Shown here one piece after another: positions 37,606-46,300 of a stretch of DNA of 64,000 nt. The number at the start of each line of letters is the position of its first letter. Positions within the stretch are counted from its first letter, which is position 1. The stretch covers positions 1-64,000 of the forward strand of contig CALDSU010000017.1 in the NCBI GenBank assembly GCA_937924525.1, given 5' to 3'. This DNA is from an uncultured Bryobacteraceae bacterium. GTDB lineage: Bacteria; Acidobacteriota; Terriglobia; Bryobacterales; Bryobacteraceae. The notes below the pieces were generated by a model. It was not told the DNA's origin, searched no databases, and was given only the letters and a program-made list of their open reading frames with translations. Both the position numbers and the translations under genes were made by a program.

Positions 37606-38743
37606 ATGACGTTGGAAGAACTCGAACGCGAATACGCGCCGCTCCGTCAACAGGCTTCTGCCGTGCGGAGCTATCTTTGACGCGCCCGCCAAGTATAAGC
37701 AACTCGAACAGTTTGAACAATTGATCGCCGCGCCGGACTTCTGGGCCCAGCCGGAAAAGAGCCAGAAGGTGATGCAGGACCGCAAGCGGCTCGAGGAAGC
37801 CGTCGCGGACGACCGGCGGATCGCCTCGCTCACCGACGACCTCGACACCCTGTTTGAGCTGGCCCGCGAAGGCGAGAACGTCACCGCCGACATCGAGCGC
37901 GAGATGAAATCGTTCGCCGCGCTGGTGGAGAAGCTGGAAACCGCCATGCTGCTGTCCGGCGAGCACGACCACCGCAGCGCCATTGTGACGATCCACCCAG
38001 GCGCGGGGGGCACGGAAAGTCAGGACTGGGCGGAGATGCTGCTGCGCATGTACCTCCGCTGGACCGAGCGCAACGGATTTCAGGCCGTGATCACGGACCG
38101 GCTGGAGGGCGAGGGCGCGGGTATCAAGTCGGCTACCTTCGAGGTCAACGGCGACGGCGCCTACGGGTTGTTGCAATCGGAAATCGGCGTGCATCGCCTG
38201 GTGCGCATTTCTCCGTTCGACGCCAACGCGCGGCGGCACACCTCTTTCGCGTCGGTATTTGTCTACCCGCAAATCGACGACGAAATCAAGATCGAGATCA
38301 AGCCGGATGAGATCCGCATCGACACGTTCCGGTCGTCGGGCGCGGGCGGGCAGCACGTCAACATGACCGATTCGGCGGTGCGCATCACGCACTTCCCCTC
38401 CGGGATCGTGGTGACCTGCCAGAACGAGCGCTCCCAGCACAAGAACCGCGACTCGGCTTTCAAGCAGTTGCGGGCCCGCCTGTACGAGGCCGAACTCGAA
38501 AAAAAGCGCGAAGCGGCGCGCAATGCCGAGGCTTCCAAGCTGGACATCAACTTCGGCAGCCAGATCCGCAGCTACGTGCTGGCGCCCTACCGGCTGATCA
38601 AGGATCACCGGACCAAGCTGGCGGTTGGCGACGTCGACCGCGTCCTGGACGGCGATCTCGATCCGTTCATCCACGCCTGGCTGGTTTACCGGAAGACGGG
38701 CAAGACGGCAGGTCCTGACGGGAAGGACGACCTGCCCGAGTAG
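37606..38743 (+). CDS. prfB: Peptide chain release factor 2, needs programmed +1 frameshift
   Basis: Frame 0 starts at the ATG at 37606 and runs 24 codons to an in-frame TGA at 37678-37680. Skipping one base puts translation into the frame beginning GAC at 37679 and ending at 38743, giving 378 residues. The junction has the classic CTT TGA C slippery site. The rest is RF2: the stop-codon-reading SPF motif in LVRISPFDANARRHTS, the catalytic GGQ in SSGAGGQHVNMTDSAV, and QNERSQHKNRD. RF2 reads UGA and UAA. Low RF2 lets the ribosome pause at UGA and shift, so the protein controls its own level. Confidence 0.96.
37667..37681 (+). promoter_or_regulatory. prfB programmed +1 frameshift signal
   Basis: GGAG at 37667-37670 acts as the internal Shine-Dalgarno-like element, followed by CTAT and the slippery CTT with TGAC at 37675-37681. 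The E. coli signal is AGGGGGTATCTTTGAC; here the spacing is one base longer and the purine stretch shorter. The shift turns the 24-codon upstream frame into full-length RF2. Confidence 0.92.
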
Positions 38744-38753
38744 CGGGCAGCCC

Positions 38754-39689
38754 ATGGTGAATGCCGCCGAGTTGCGCCGCGCCGCCGAGATTCTCCAGGA
38801 GGGCGGGCTGGTGGCGTTTCCCACTGAAACCGTGTACGGGCTTGGCGCGAATGCGCTCGACGCAGCCGCCGTGGAACGGATCTACCTGGCGAAAGGACGG
38901 CCCCGGCAGAGCCCGCTGATTGTCCACGTGGCGAGCGTGGCTATGGCGCGGAACCTGGCTCGGGTCTGGCCTGCCGCCGCCGAGCGCCTCGCACAGCGCT
39001 TCTGGCCCGGCCCGCTGACCCTGGTGGTCGAGAAATCTCCGCGCATTCCAGACGTGGTGACCGCCGGGCTGGGCACCGTGGGACTACGGTGTCCCAATCA
39101 CCCCGTGGCAAGGGCGCTGATCGAGGCGGCTGGCGTGCCCCTGGCCGGGCCGAGCGCCAACCGATTCGGGGAGACTTCGCCTACGCTGGCCGAGCATGTC
39201 CGCCGCTCGCTGGGAGACGCCGTGGACTTCGTGCTCGACGGGGGCCCCTGCGAGGTCGGCATCGAATCCACCGTCGTATCGCTCGCCGCCGAACCGGTGC
39301 TGCTGCGGCCCGGCGCCATCAGCCGCGCGGAATTGGAGGACGCCTCCGGCTGCCCGATTGCCGGGCGAGTGGCGACTGCCCCGGATTCCGCGCATCCGTC
39401 GCCCGGCCTCTACCCGCGCCACTACAGCCCGCTCACTCCGGTCTGGCTGGTCGCCGGCGAAGCTCCGCTGCCGCCCGGTCGTGGAGCCTGGCTGTGGCTC
39501 CGTACCCCGCGCGCCGCCGAACGATCCATTCGCATGCCTGATAACCCTTTCCATTACGGTCGATTGTTGTATAAAACATTTCATGAGTTAGATGTTTTAG
39601 GGCTGGACTGGATCGCCGTCGAGCCTCCGCCCGAAGATTCCCGCTGGGAAGCGGTGGCGGATCGACTTTCCCGCGCAAGTTATAGATAA
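38754..39689 (+). CDS. Threonylcarbamoyl-AMP synthase (Sua5 type)
   Basis: A protein of 311 residues beginning 10 bp after prfB. The YrdC domain is N-terminal: GGLVAFPTETVYGLGANA, IYLAKGRPRQSPLIVHV, RFWPGPLTLVVEKS and AGPSANRFGETSPT. A C-terminal Sua5 extension follows a linker (SPGLYPRHYSPLTPVWLV). The enzyme makes threonylcarbamoyl-AMP from Thr, bicarbonate and ATP for the t6A37 tRNA modification. Pairing with prfB/prfA is common in bacteria. Confidence 0.93.
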   Translation: MVNAAELRRAAEILQEGGLVAFPTETVYGLGANALDAAAVERIYLAKGRPRQSPLIVHVASVAMARNLARVWPAAAERLAQRFWPGPLTLVVEKSPRIPDVVTAGLGTVGLRCPNHPVARALIEAAGVPLAGPSANRFGETSPTLAEHVRRSLGDAVDFVLDGGPCEVGIESTVVSLAAEPVLLRPGAISRAELEDASGCPIAGRVATAPDSAHPSPGLYPRHYSPLTPVWLVAGEAPLPPGRGAWLWLRTPRAAERSIRMPDNPFHYGRLLYKTFHELDVLGLDWIAVEPPPEDSRWEAVADRLSRASYR

Positions 39690-40122
39690 TATTATATATA
39701 ATGAGAGCCGCAGCCGAGTCCCGGGCGGCGCTGCTATACTGGAGAGGTGAAATCCATCAACATCGCGAGCCGGAAATCCGTGCGTAGTTTCTGGCCGCTT
39801 GCCGATGATTTCGAGACCGAGATTTTCGACAGCCTGGCGTGGGATCTTCCTGGCTATTGCAAGCCAGGAAGAGGCTCTGGTCGATATCTCTCCCGTGGAT
39901 TCTCGCCGCGTTCTGCCGTCCGCACGCAAGCAAATTAAATCTACTTTGTCGTTTCGATTCGGCAGAGCGCATGTCGGTGCCTCTCTCGTGACGCCTCTCA
40001 CACAGGCGCTGCATCCGGTCCGAATGGAGAACGCGGCACGGGAAAGACCAAGCGTCATGCGCGTTTGATCTTGTCCGGTTTTGTGGCGCCGCAAGATCTT
40101 ATTCGCGAGCAAACCCCGCGCA
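39690..40122. other. 433-bp intergenic region downstream of sua5
   Basis: The region begins with an AT-rich block holding a 12-bp palindrome ATTATATATAAT (39691-39702), unusual in this GC-rich DNA. TATACT at 39734-39739 could be a -10 box, followed by GGAGAG and a GTG at 39747. The open frame there (63 codons) is not recognisable, and a downstream frame continues at 39799, so a small or broken gene cannot be excluded. A strong hairpin follows at 39846. It ends convergently with the protease gene. Confidence 0.5.
39846..39871. other. Perfect 10-bp stem-loop in the intergenic region
   Basis: CTTCCTGGCT-attgca-AGCCAGGAAG is a perfect 10-bp stem with a 6-nt loop. No T-run follows. Possible transcription terminator for sua5, mobile-element remnant or part of a small RNA. 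Confidence 0.45.
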
Positions 40123-43100
40123 TCATTGAACCGCGATGGCAGCCGTCCGGGCCTGTGCGCCCGCGATGGTCAGCGTCACCGGTTGGAGCCCTGCCGAAAC
40201 GCCGGCGGGTATCCGTACATTGATCTGGTACAGCCCGACGCTGCCGGGGGTGAGCCCACAGAACAGGACTTCGGCTTCCTGCCCGCCGATGGTCACCACC
40301 GGGCGCGCCTGGGTTTGCGCCAGCGGCGCGGCGGGCGTTGGCTCTCCGCTCGCGGGGCGGTGATCCACGGGGCCGAGCCCGTTTGCGTACAACTGGACGA
40401 ATTCCCCGCGGCGCGCGGGATGGGCCACGGTCACCACCTTTCCGGCCAGATCGACCGCCGCCAACAGACGCCTTCCGCTGGCCGCATCGTCAAACTCGAA
40501 GAAGGCCGGCGACTGATTGGCCAGCGGCACCGTGAACACCGCCGTCGAGTCGTTGGGTCCCTCGCCGATGCTCACCTTCATCGCCACCGAGTTCAATCCC
40601 TGGAACTCCCAGGGGATCTGCACGTTCACCTGCCGCTCGCTGACGAAGTGCAGGCGCCCGGGCAGGCTCAGGTTGGCCGCGTCGAAGCTCACGCTGACTC
40701 CGGCCAGCGAGACGGGCAGCGACGCGGCGCCGGCCACGCGCAGCGCCTCGCTCAGGCCGCGCCCGAAAATCGAGATATACGACCCGGGCGCCAGCCTTCC
40801 TGGCTGGCCCGACGCCGCGTTCACCACCCCGTTCGAGTCGATGACCGGCTGGAGCCGCGCCCGTCCGAAGAAGTTCAAGGCCAGCCGGCCGACCTCCAGC
40901 CGGAATTGCTGCTCGCCGAGCTGCGGTCCCAGCGTGACGTTGGCGAAGGTAATGCCGGCCACATCGGTTCGCGGCAGTTGCGCGTCCACGCGCCCACCGC
41001 CGCGGACCGCGAAAAAGTCCGTCGCGATGCCGTGGACCGGGACGCCATACTGGTCCACCACCTTCGCCTCCAGCAGCCATCCTCTCTCCCCGACAATGCC
41101 CACGAAGTCCTGGCCGTACATGGCCAGGACGTCAAACGGGACGCCGTCTCCCACCAAGTAAAGGAAGGGCACGCGCAGTTCGGTGTTGGCGCCGCGCACC
41201 AGCAGGGCGCCTTCATACTGGCCTGGCCTGGGCTGGCTGCCGGAAAGCCGCACCGTCACGTTCGCGCTCTGGCCGGGGTTCAGTTGCAGGCGGCTCGGCT
41301 CGACGGCGAGTTGCGTGTTGGGATCGGCGTCCCGCCGGCTCATCGCCAGGTCGAAGATGGTCGCCTGGTTCCGCACGTTGGTGACCCGCAAAGTGATGCT
41401 TCGCGGCAGCGGCGCACGCTGGCTGATCACGCCGAACGACAGCGTAGCAGGGTCGATCGTGGCGGGGACCTGAAGGGCGCGCTCCACATGCAGTTTCCCA
41501 TTGCCGACCGCCACCACGCGCGCCCTGCCCTCCGGCCCGGTGATGTCCGGCGAGGCCGTGTGCACCAGCGCGGACTTGATTTGCGCGGGGCTGAAGCCCG
41601 GAAACCGCTGCTGGACCATCGCCGCCGCCCCCGCCACCAGGGCCACCGAAAAACTCGTGCCTTGCGCCACGGTGAAGCCAGCGGGATCGTGCAGTTCGCC
41701 GTTGGGGTCCAGCGTCTGGGCGGCAGTATACAGGTCGGTCCCCACCGCCACCAGTTCCGGCTTGATGGGCGCTTCACCCAGCGTGACGTCGCCGATGGAA
41801 GGACCGTGCGAGGTGAACTCCGCCACCAGGTCGGACTCGGCGTCGCGAGCACGCAACGCCAGATCGAGCGTTACGGGCACGTCCGGCCTCCGGGCGAGAA
41901 ACTGTTTCAGGTCGACGGCATCGCGGTTGCGGATCAGGACCGCGGGAATCCCGGTCTCCGCGAGCGCTCGGGGGTAGAAGAGAGTGTTGACTCCTTCGGG
42001 CTGATAGAGCACCACCGCCACCGCGCCCGCGCGCTGCGCGTGGTTGACCTTCTCGGCGAAGGCGCAGTCTCCCCGCTCGATCAACGCGATCGCGCCGGCG
42101 AGCGTGTCGCGTCCAAGGGGCGCGCACGCCCGCCCGTCGTCCTGGAGGGTAGCCACGTCCCGCAACGGCGCGGTCAGCGTTCCCACCGGCTTCGGACCGT
42201 TGCCGAATAGGGCATCGATTTCCCGCAGCGGGAAAGGCGCGCCCGGATCCTCAACTCGCAAGGTCTGGAAAAAAATGTGAGCGTTGGTGGAGGCGCCCAC
42301 CGTGATCGCGGACGGAGCCGTGCCCGGGGTGTTGATGGTGTTGTAGGCCGGAACTTCGAACTCCAGGCCGTCGTTGCCCGCCGCCACCACCACCGTCAAA
42401 CCCAACCGGACCGCGTTCTCCACGGCGTAGGCGCGAACGTCGCACGCGTCCTGGGGAATATCGAGGCCAAAGCGCACGGTCCCCCGGCAATCCGGGTCGC
42501 GGACCAGGGCCCCGAATTCCGCCGGGCTCCCTAACGACAGGGTGACGATGTCCATGTCGTCCGCCAGGGCGTCCTGCAAGGCGCGGATGATGACCGAGGT
42601 CCGGGTCGAGTCGTTCACGCCGGGCGAACCGAAGATCTTGTAGTTGCCCAGGTACGCGCGCGGGGCGATGCCGACGATCGTACCGGCGGGACCGCTGATG
42701 CGCCGGCCGGCCGCGATCATCGCCACCGCGGTGCCGTGACCCTTGCGATCGCGGGGCGTGGTGTCGTCCGGCCGCGAGTCCTCGGGCAGCACGTCCGCGA
42801 AGGGCAGTTGGGAGACATAGCTCCGCGCCACGATGATCTTGTTGTTCGTATACGCCAGGTCCTCGGGCCGGCCCTTCGGGAAGCCGGGGGGAATCGGCAG
42901 CGTGTGATCCTGAAAGGCCGGGTGGGTATGCTCGAGGCCGGAGTCGAGAATGCCAATGCGCACGCCCTGCCCGGCCTTGGACTCGCCGCCCACCAGCGTC
43001 CACGCCTGAGCGGTGCGCACCAGGTCCAGCGCCCGGCGCAGTTTCTGCCGGACCGGGGGCAGGTACTGCACGTAGCGGACCCCAGACAACGTCGCCAGCT

Positions 43101-43410
43101 CCTCAGCCTCGGCGCGGGTGGCGCGCACGAAGATCGCGTTGACCAGCGTGTCGGAGGCGAAGGAAACCGGGATGTGGCGCTCGGCGAGGGTCCGCCCGAC
43201 CGCCGCCTGCTGAAGCCGAATGTGCGCGCGGCGGTCGGCGGCGGCCGCGGTCGACAGGTCCTTTCGGGACTGCGCCTGGGCGGCCAGGGGCGGATCCGCG
43301 AGCACGATCGCATATTCGCCGCCGTCCCGCGCCCCCTCGGCGAACGCCGCCTGCCCAAGCAGGACCACAATGGCGGCCAGGATCGAAACCCGCTGCAAGA
43401 AGAGCCTCAT
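40123..43410 (-). CDS. Secreted subtilisin-like protease with PA domain and TIGR03437 C-terminal domain
   Basis: A protein of 1095 residues from the ATG at 43410, which begins a signal peptide (MRLFLQRVSILAAIVVLLG); a longer frame to 43530 precedes it. Residues 31-120 form an inhibitor-I9-like propeptide region. The S8 triad is D156 (IGILDSGLEHTHPAF), H225 (KGHGTAVAMIA) and Ser near 588 (QGTSFSVALVAG). A PA domain sits within the catalytic domain near 410-520 (AIALIERGDCAFAEKVNHA). After Fn3/Ig-like strands, the last 230 residues (VNAASGQPGRLAPGSYISIF onward) are the TIGR03437 type found in Solibacter proteins. It likely acts outside the cell. Confidence 0.93.
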   Translation of the reverse strand: MRLFLQRVSILAAIVVLLGQAAFAEGARDGGEYAIVLADPPLAAQAQSRKDLSTAAAADRRAHIRLQQAAVGRTLAERHIPVSFASDTLVNAIFVRATRAEAEELATLSGVRYVQYLPPVRQKLRRALDLVRTAQAWTLVGGESKAGQGVRIGILDSGLEHTHPAFQDHTLPIPPGFPKGRPEDLAYTNNKIIVARSYVSQLPFADVLPEDSRPDDTTPRDRKGHGTAVAMIAAGRRISGPAGTIVGIAPRAYLGNYKIFGSPGVNDSTRTSVIIRALQDALADDMDIVTLSLGSPAEFGALVRDPDCRGTVRFGLDIPQDACDVRAYAVENAVRLGLTVVVAAGNDGLEFEVPAYNTINTPGTAPSAITVGASTNAHIFFQTLRVEDPGAPFPLREIDALFGNGPKPVGTLTAPLRDVATLQDDGRACAPLGRDTLAGAIALIERGDCAFAEKVNHAQRAGAVAVVLYQPEGVNTLFYPRALAETGIPAVLIRNRDAVDLKQFLARRPDVPVTLDLALRARDAESDLVAEFTSHGPSIGDVTLGEAPIKPELVAVGTDLYTAAQTLDPNGELHDPAGFTVAQGTSFSVALVAGAAAMVQQRFPGFSPAQIKSALVHTASPDITGPEGRARVVAVGNGKLHVERALQVPATIDPATLSFGVISQRAPLPRSITLRVTNVRNQATIFDLAMSRRDADPNTQLAVEPSRLQLNPGQSANVTVRLSGSQPRPGQYEGALLVRGANTELRVPFLYLVGDGVPFDVLAMYGQDFVGIVGERGWLLEAKVVDQYGVPVHGIATDFFAVRGGGRVDAQLPRTDVAGITFANVTLGPQLGEQQFRLEVGRLALNFFGRARLQPVIDSNGVVNAASGQPGRLAPGSYISIFGRGLSEALRVAGAASLPVSLAGVSVSFDAANLSLPGRLHFVSERQVNVQIPWEFQGLNSVAMKVSIGEGPNDSTAVFTVPLANQSPAFFEFDDAASGRRLLAAVDLAGKVVTVAHPARRGEFVQLYANGLGPVDHRPASGEPTPAAPLAQTQARPVVTIGGQEAEVLFCGLTPGSVGLYQINVRIPAGVSAGLQPVTLTIAGAQARTAAIAVQ

Positions 43411-43620
43411 ACGGCGTGATGGACGCCGTTGTTCCGACGGCGGTTTCCCCGCCTGCGGAAGGGCGGACGAGACGCCAACGCTCTCAGCCGTTAATACGGG
43501 AATTTCGCCTGCGGGCCCCAGGCGCGGCACGCCTTCCGCCTCGCGATCTTACTCCGTGCCGCGGACGGAACGCAACTCGGGGAAGAGCAGCCCGTCCTGG
43601 TTTCTCGACAAGCGGGTCAT

Positions 43621-45315
43621 CTAGCGCACCTGCACCGTCCGGCCCGTCACGGACAATCCTACAATTGTCCCCGGTTCATCAAGACCGGAAGCCCGGAACG
43701 TACCGGTCTCCCGGGAGGGCAGCAGCGTGAGGCCAATCAGGCCAAGATCGTCCTCCGACCGGCTCTCCGGAAGGATGGCAAGGGTGGACGCGGGCACGGT
43801 AAACGAACTCTGCGAACCCGGCGTCAGGCAAAGAAACGTTCCCGAAACTTCGTTGGCGGAGTCGTTGGCCGTGCCTACGATCAGCACGGTCTGATCCTGC
43901 CGGGAACCTGTCCAGTTCAGCGTCAAGCCCGCCGCCCGATTCACCGTCGTCAACTGGTCACGGTTGGTCCACGTTAAGGGCGCGGGCAAAGTAAACGTCG
44001 TCGAAAACGGTCCGACGTCCGCGCCTCCCCGGCCGGAGACCGTGAACGAACCGGGGTTGAGAAACAGCGGATTCTGCGGAAAACCCGGCAACGGCAGCGA
44101 CCCGCCGATCACGCCGAAATAGGATCCCTTCGCCTCGGGATCCTGCTCAAGTTCCCGGGTGCCGCCCGCGCCCGAGATGGTGATCGCGCGACCGGCATCC
44201 AGCCCGCGCCCCAAATCGACATCCAGCGAGTCGTCTCCCAGGAGGTCGAAGGTGTCGTCTCCCGCAAACGCCATGCACGAGCCCGGGGGAGGCAGCGAGG
44301 TCACCGGGTTGTAATTCAAGTCAGGAATCGCGGGCGTTTCGGCGAACTCGCCCAGACCCAGATCCAGGTTCAGCGTGACCGGCTCGGTCCCGCCCACCGC
44401 GAACAGTCCGCTCAGCCGGACCAGCGAGATGAAACCGCTTTTCACGTTCGAAACGTTCACCGGGCTGAGCGGATTGAACGCGTCCGCACATCGTTCGCCC
44501 CGCGCCTGAATCGCCAGGGTGGCCGTGTTGCTCCACACCTCACCCGCGCGCAGTTGCAGGGGCACATAACAGCCTTGCGGGGCGTCGTTGGGCACGTCGA
44601 ACACAATCTGATCAAGGCCCGGGAACTCCGGCGAACGCCCCCGATAACGAATCACCGTGGCCGGGCGGCCCCCTACCAGGATCTGCAACGTCACGGGCAG
44701 GTCTCCGGCGGAAGGACGCACATTGTCCGCACCCTGTAACACGGGACCAAGGCCCGTACCCCAAAGGATCACCGGCTGACCCGGCCGGGCGGTGGCGGCA
44801 TGGGTGTTGAGCGGCGTCCGCGCCGCATCCACAAAGTTCTGCACAATCGCCGGGCCGGCTCCGGTGGAAGGAACGGTGAACATGCCGAAGGCGCTCCGGA
44901 CCACCCGCGTCTTGGCGGGAGCGCTGGTCCGGCCTTGATACGTCACCCGGACTTCGATTTCGCCAACCGGAGTATTCGAGGGCAGAACCGCGTTGATCTG
45001 ATTCGCCCAGGCGAACAGCACGAACGCGTCCAACGTTTGACTGCCCGCCGTGACGCGTACGCTCGACCCGCCCAGCGAAGTTTGCAGCGGCAGCGAGCCC
45101 GCTTGCACCCCCGTTGCGGCGTTGTTCGGATCGCCCGGTCCTAGGTTCGATCCCTTGATCGAAAAGATACACCCTTGCGCCAGTGCGCCCCCCGCCAGCG
45201 TCGAGGGCAACTGGCTGGCGGCGTTGACGATCCCGCCAGAGTGAAGGATGGGGGTTTGCGCCCAGGTTGCCCCGGCCACCGTTAACAGCAAGCAAAGCCT
45301 TTTGTATGGTTTCAT
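43621..45315 (-). CDS. Secreted TIGR03437-domain protein
   Basis: A protein of 564 residues with a signal peptide (residues 1-19). The TIGR03437 domain is N-terminal here: GGIVNAASQLPSTLAGGALA, IFSIKGSNLGPGDPNNA, FAWANQINAVLPSNTPVGE and YQGRTSAPAKTRVV, extending to about 270. The C-terminal 290 residues have beta-rich repeats (DDTFDLLGDDSLDVDLGRGL) and end FRASGLDEPGTIVGLSVTG. No enzyme motif is seen; a structural or adhesive surface role is a guess. It lies upstream of the protease in the same direction but 210 bp away, so it may be separate. Confidence 0.82.
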   Translation of the reverse strand: MKPYKRLCLLLTVAGATWAQTPILHSGGIVNAASQLPSTLAGGALAQGCIFSIKGSNLGPGDPNNAATGVQAGSLPLQTSLGGSSVRVTAGSQTLDAFVLFAWANQINAVLPSNTPVGEIEVRVTYQGRTSAPAKTRVVRSAFGMFTVPSTGAGPAIVQNFVDAARTPLNTHAATARPGQPVILWGTGLGPVLQGADNVRPSAGDLPVTLQILVGGRPATVIRYRGRSPEFPGLDQIVFDVPNDAPQGCYVPLQLRAGEVWSNTATLAIQARGERCADAFNPLSPVNVSNVKSGFISLVRLSGLFAVGGTEPVTLNLDLGLGEFAETPAIPDLNYNPVTSLPPPGSCMAFAGDDTFDLLGDDSLDVDLGRGLDAGRAITISGAGGTRELEQDPEAKGSYFGVIGGSLPLPGFPQNPLFLNPGSFTVSGRGGADVGPFSTTFTLPAPLTWTNRDQLTTVNRAAGLTLNWTGSRQDQTVLIVGTANDSANEVSGTFLCLTPGSQSSFTVPASTLAILPESRSEDDLGLIGLTLLPSRETGTFRASGLDEPGTIVGLSVTGRTVQVR

Positions 45316-45342
45316 CTCGCTCCTCCGAAGCGCTCTTCCATA

Positions 45343-45354
45343 GTAACCGGTTAC
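45343..45354. promoter_or_regulatory. LacI-type operator-like palindrome
   Basis: GTAACCGGTTAC is a perfect 12-bp palindrome with a central CG, the shape bound by many LacI-family regulators. It is 28 bp upstream of the start codon of the TIGR03437 protein. No LacI-family gene is in the window. Confidence 0.4.
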
Positions 45355-45411
45355 CTACGATGAGGGCGGTTACTCGGGCGGCGGTAGCAGCCGCGGAGGC
45401 GCGCCGGCCAG

Positions 45412-46224
45412 CTATTTCTTCCCCGGTTCCTTCGGCGTGGCGACCGGCGTCTCCCCTTCCGGTTTCCTGTCGCCTTCTTCCACCACCTCGCCAAACCGGA
45501 TGGTGGTCTCCGCCCCGAACCGCTTGTAGTTCTCGTAGCGCACCGTCATGCGAATGCGCTGCTGGCCGGACTGAAAGTGCAGCGTATCGTTCGCAATCGT
45601 GTAGGTCGGGAACCAGAACTTGCCGTCAATCTGCTCCCGGTACGTTTCAAAGCGCGGGAATTGGTTGTCGGAACCCTTCTTCAGCAGGCCCACGCCCTTG
45701 CCATAGGTTTTGACGATCTGGAGGTCGCGGTCGTCCACCCAAATCTGCCCTTCGAAATAACGCTGCCCGGGCTCCATCTTCTTGGGTTTCACCGAGAACA
45801 GGTAGCAGGGGATCTCATCGACATGCTGGCGACCTAAATAATCCACGCGATACTTGTCGATGTCGGCGGTGGTGAGCACAAAAGGCTGGACATTGCGCAG
45901 GTCCTGCTCGTCTTCCGGTGTCAGCAGGATGTTCCGAAGCGTGGACACCGGAGCGCGGACCACCCGCTCGGTGCGCTTGCCGTCCGGGTTGAAGACGATG
46001 TCGGACACCATCTCGTGCCGGCCCATGGGCGTGCCGGAGGGGCTCAGTTCCTGAATGCGCACCGTCTGCCGGTAGGTATATTGTTCGCGGGCTTTCGCGA
46101 ACTCGGCCTCCTTGGCGGCGAACTTCCGGATGATATCTTCCGGCGGAGGGTCCGCCGTGTTCGCCGCCGCCAGCATGCCGGCGGTCAGCAGAGGAAGCAG
46201 CGAGGAAACGGTTTTGCGCATCAT
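45412..46224 (-). CDS. Exported LolA-like outer-membrane-lipoprotein-sorting family protein
   Basis: A protein of 270 residues. The ATG at 46224 is 8 nt after GGGAG; the frame could begin at 46233 or 46221. A signal peptide covers the first 22 residues. The half-barrel fold of LolA/LppX type is suggested by repeated strands such as YTYRQTVRIQELSPSG, GRHEMVSDIVFNPDGKR, YFEGQIWVDDRDLQIVKTYG and KFWFPTYTIANDTLHF. Exact partner unknown; lipid or lipoprotein carriage in the periplasm is inferred from the fold. The C-terminal tail is charged and Pro-rich. Confidence 0.72.
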   Translation of the reverse strand: MMRKTVSSLLPLLTAGMLAAANTADPPPEDIIRKFAAKEAEFAKAREQYTYRQTVRIQELSPSGTPMGRHEMVSDIVFNPDGKRTERVVRAPVSTLRNILLTPEDEQDLRNVQPFVLTTADIDKYRVDYLGRQHVDEIPCYLFSVKPKKMEPGQRYFEGQIWVDDRDLQIVKTYGKGVGLLKKGSDNQFPRFETYREQIDGKFWFPTYTIANDTLHFQSGQQRIRMTVRYENYKRFGAETTIRFGEVVEEGDRKPEGETPVATPKEPGKK

Positions 46225-46300
46225 CAACAACACTCCCGTGGGTTGGGGGCCGCCCTCCGGGGCCGCTCTGTGGTTACGGACGCCCTGACGGACCGGAGGG

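Noticed and set aside
39747-40067. A possible small gene or frameshifted pseudogene downstream of sua5
   Set aside because: There is a ribosome-like GGAGAG and a -10-like box, but neither frame gives a protein I recognise and the frame switch occurs at a hairpin. Kept only as an intergenic observation.
40081-42210. A 709-codon open frame on the plus strand
   Set aside because: Antisense to the subtilase, whose triad, PA domain and TIGR03437 domain are clear. The plus-strand translation is low-complexity Arg/His/Gln.
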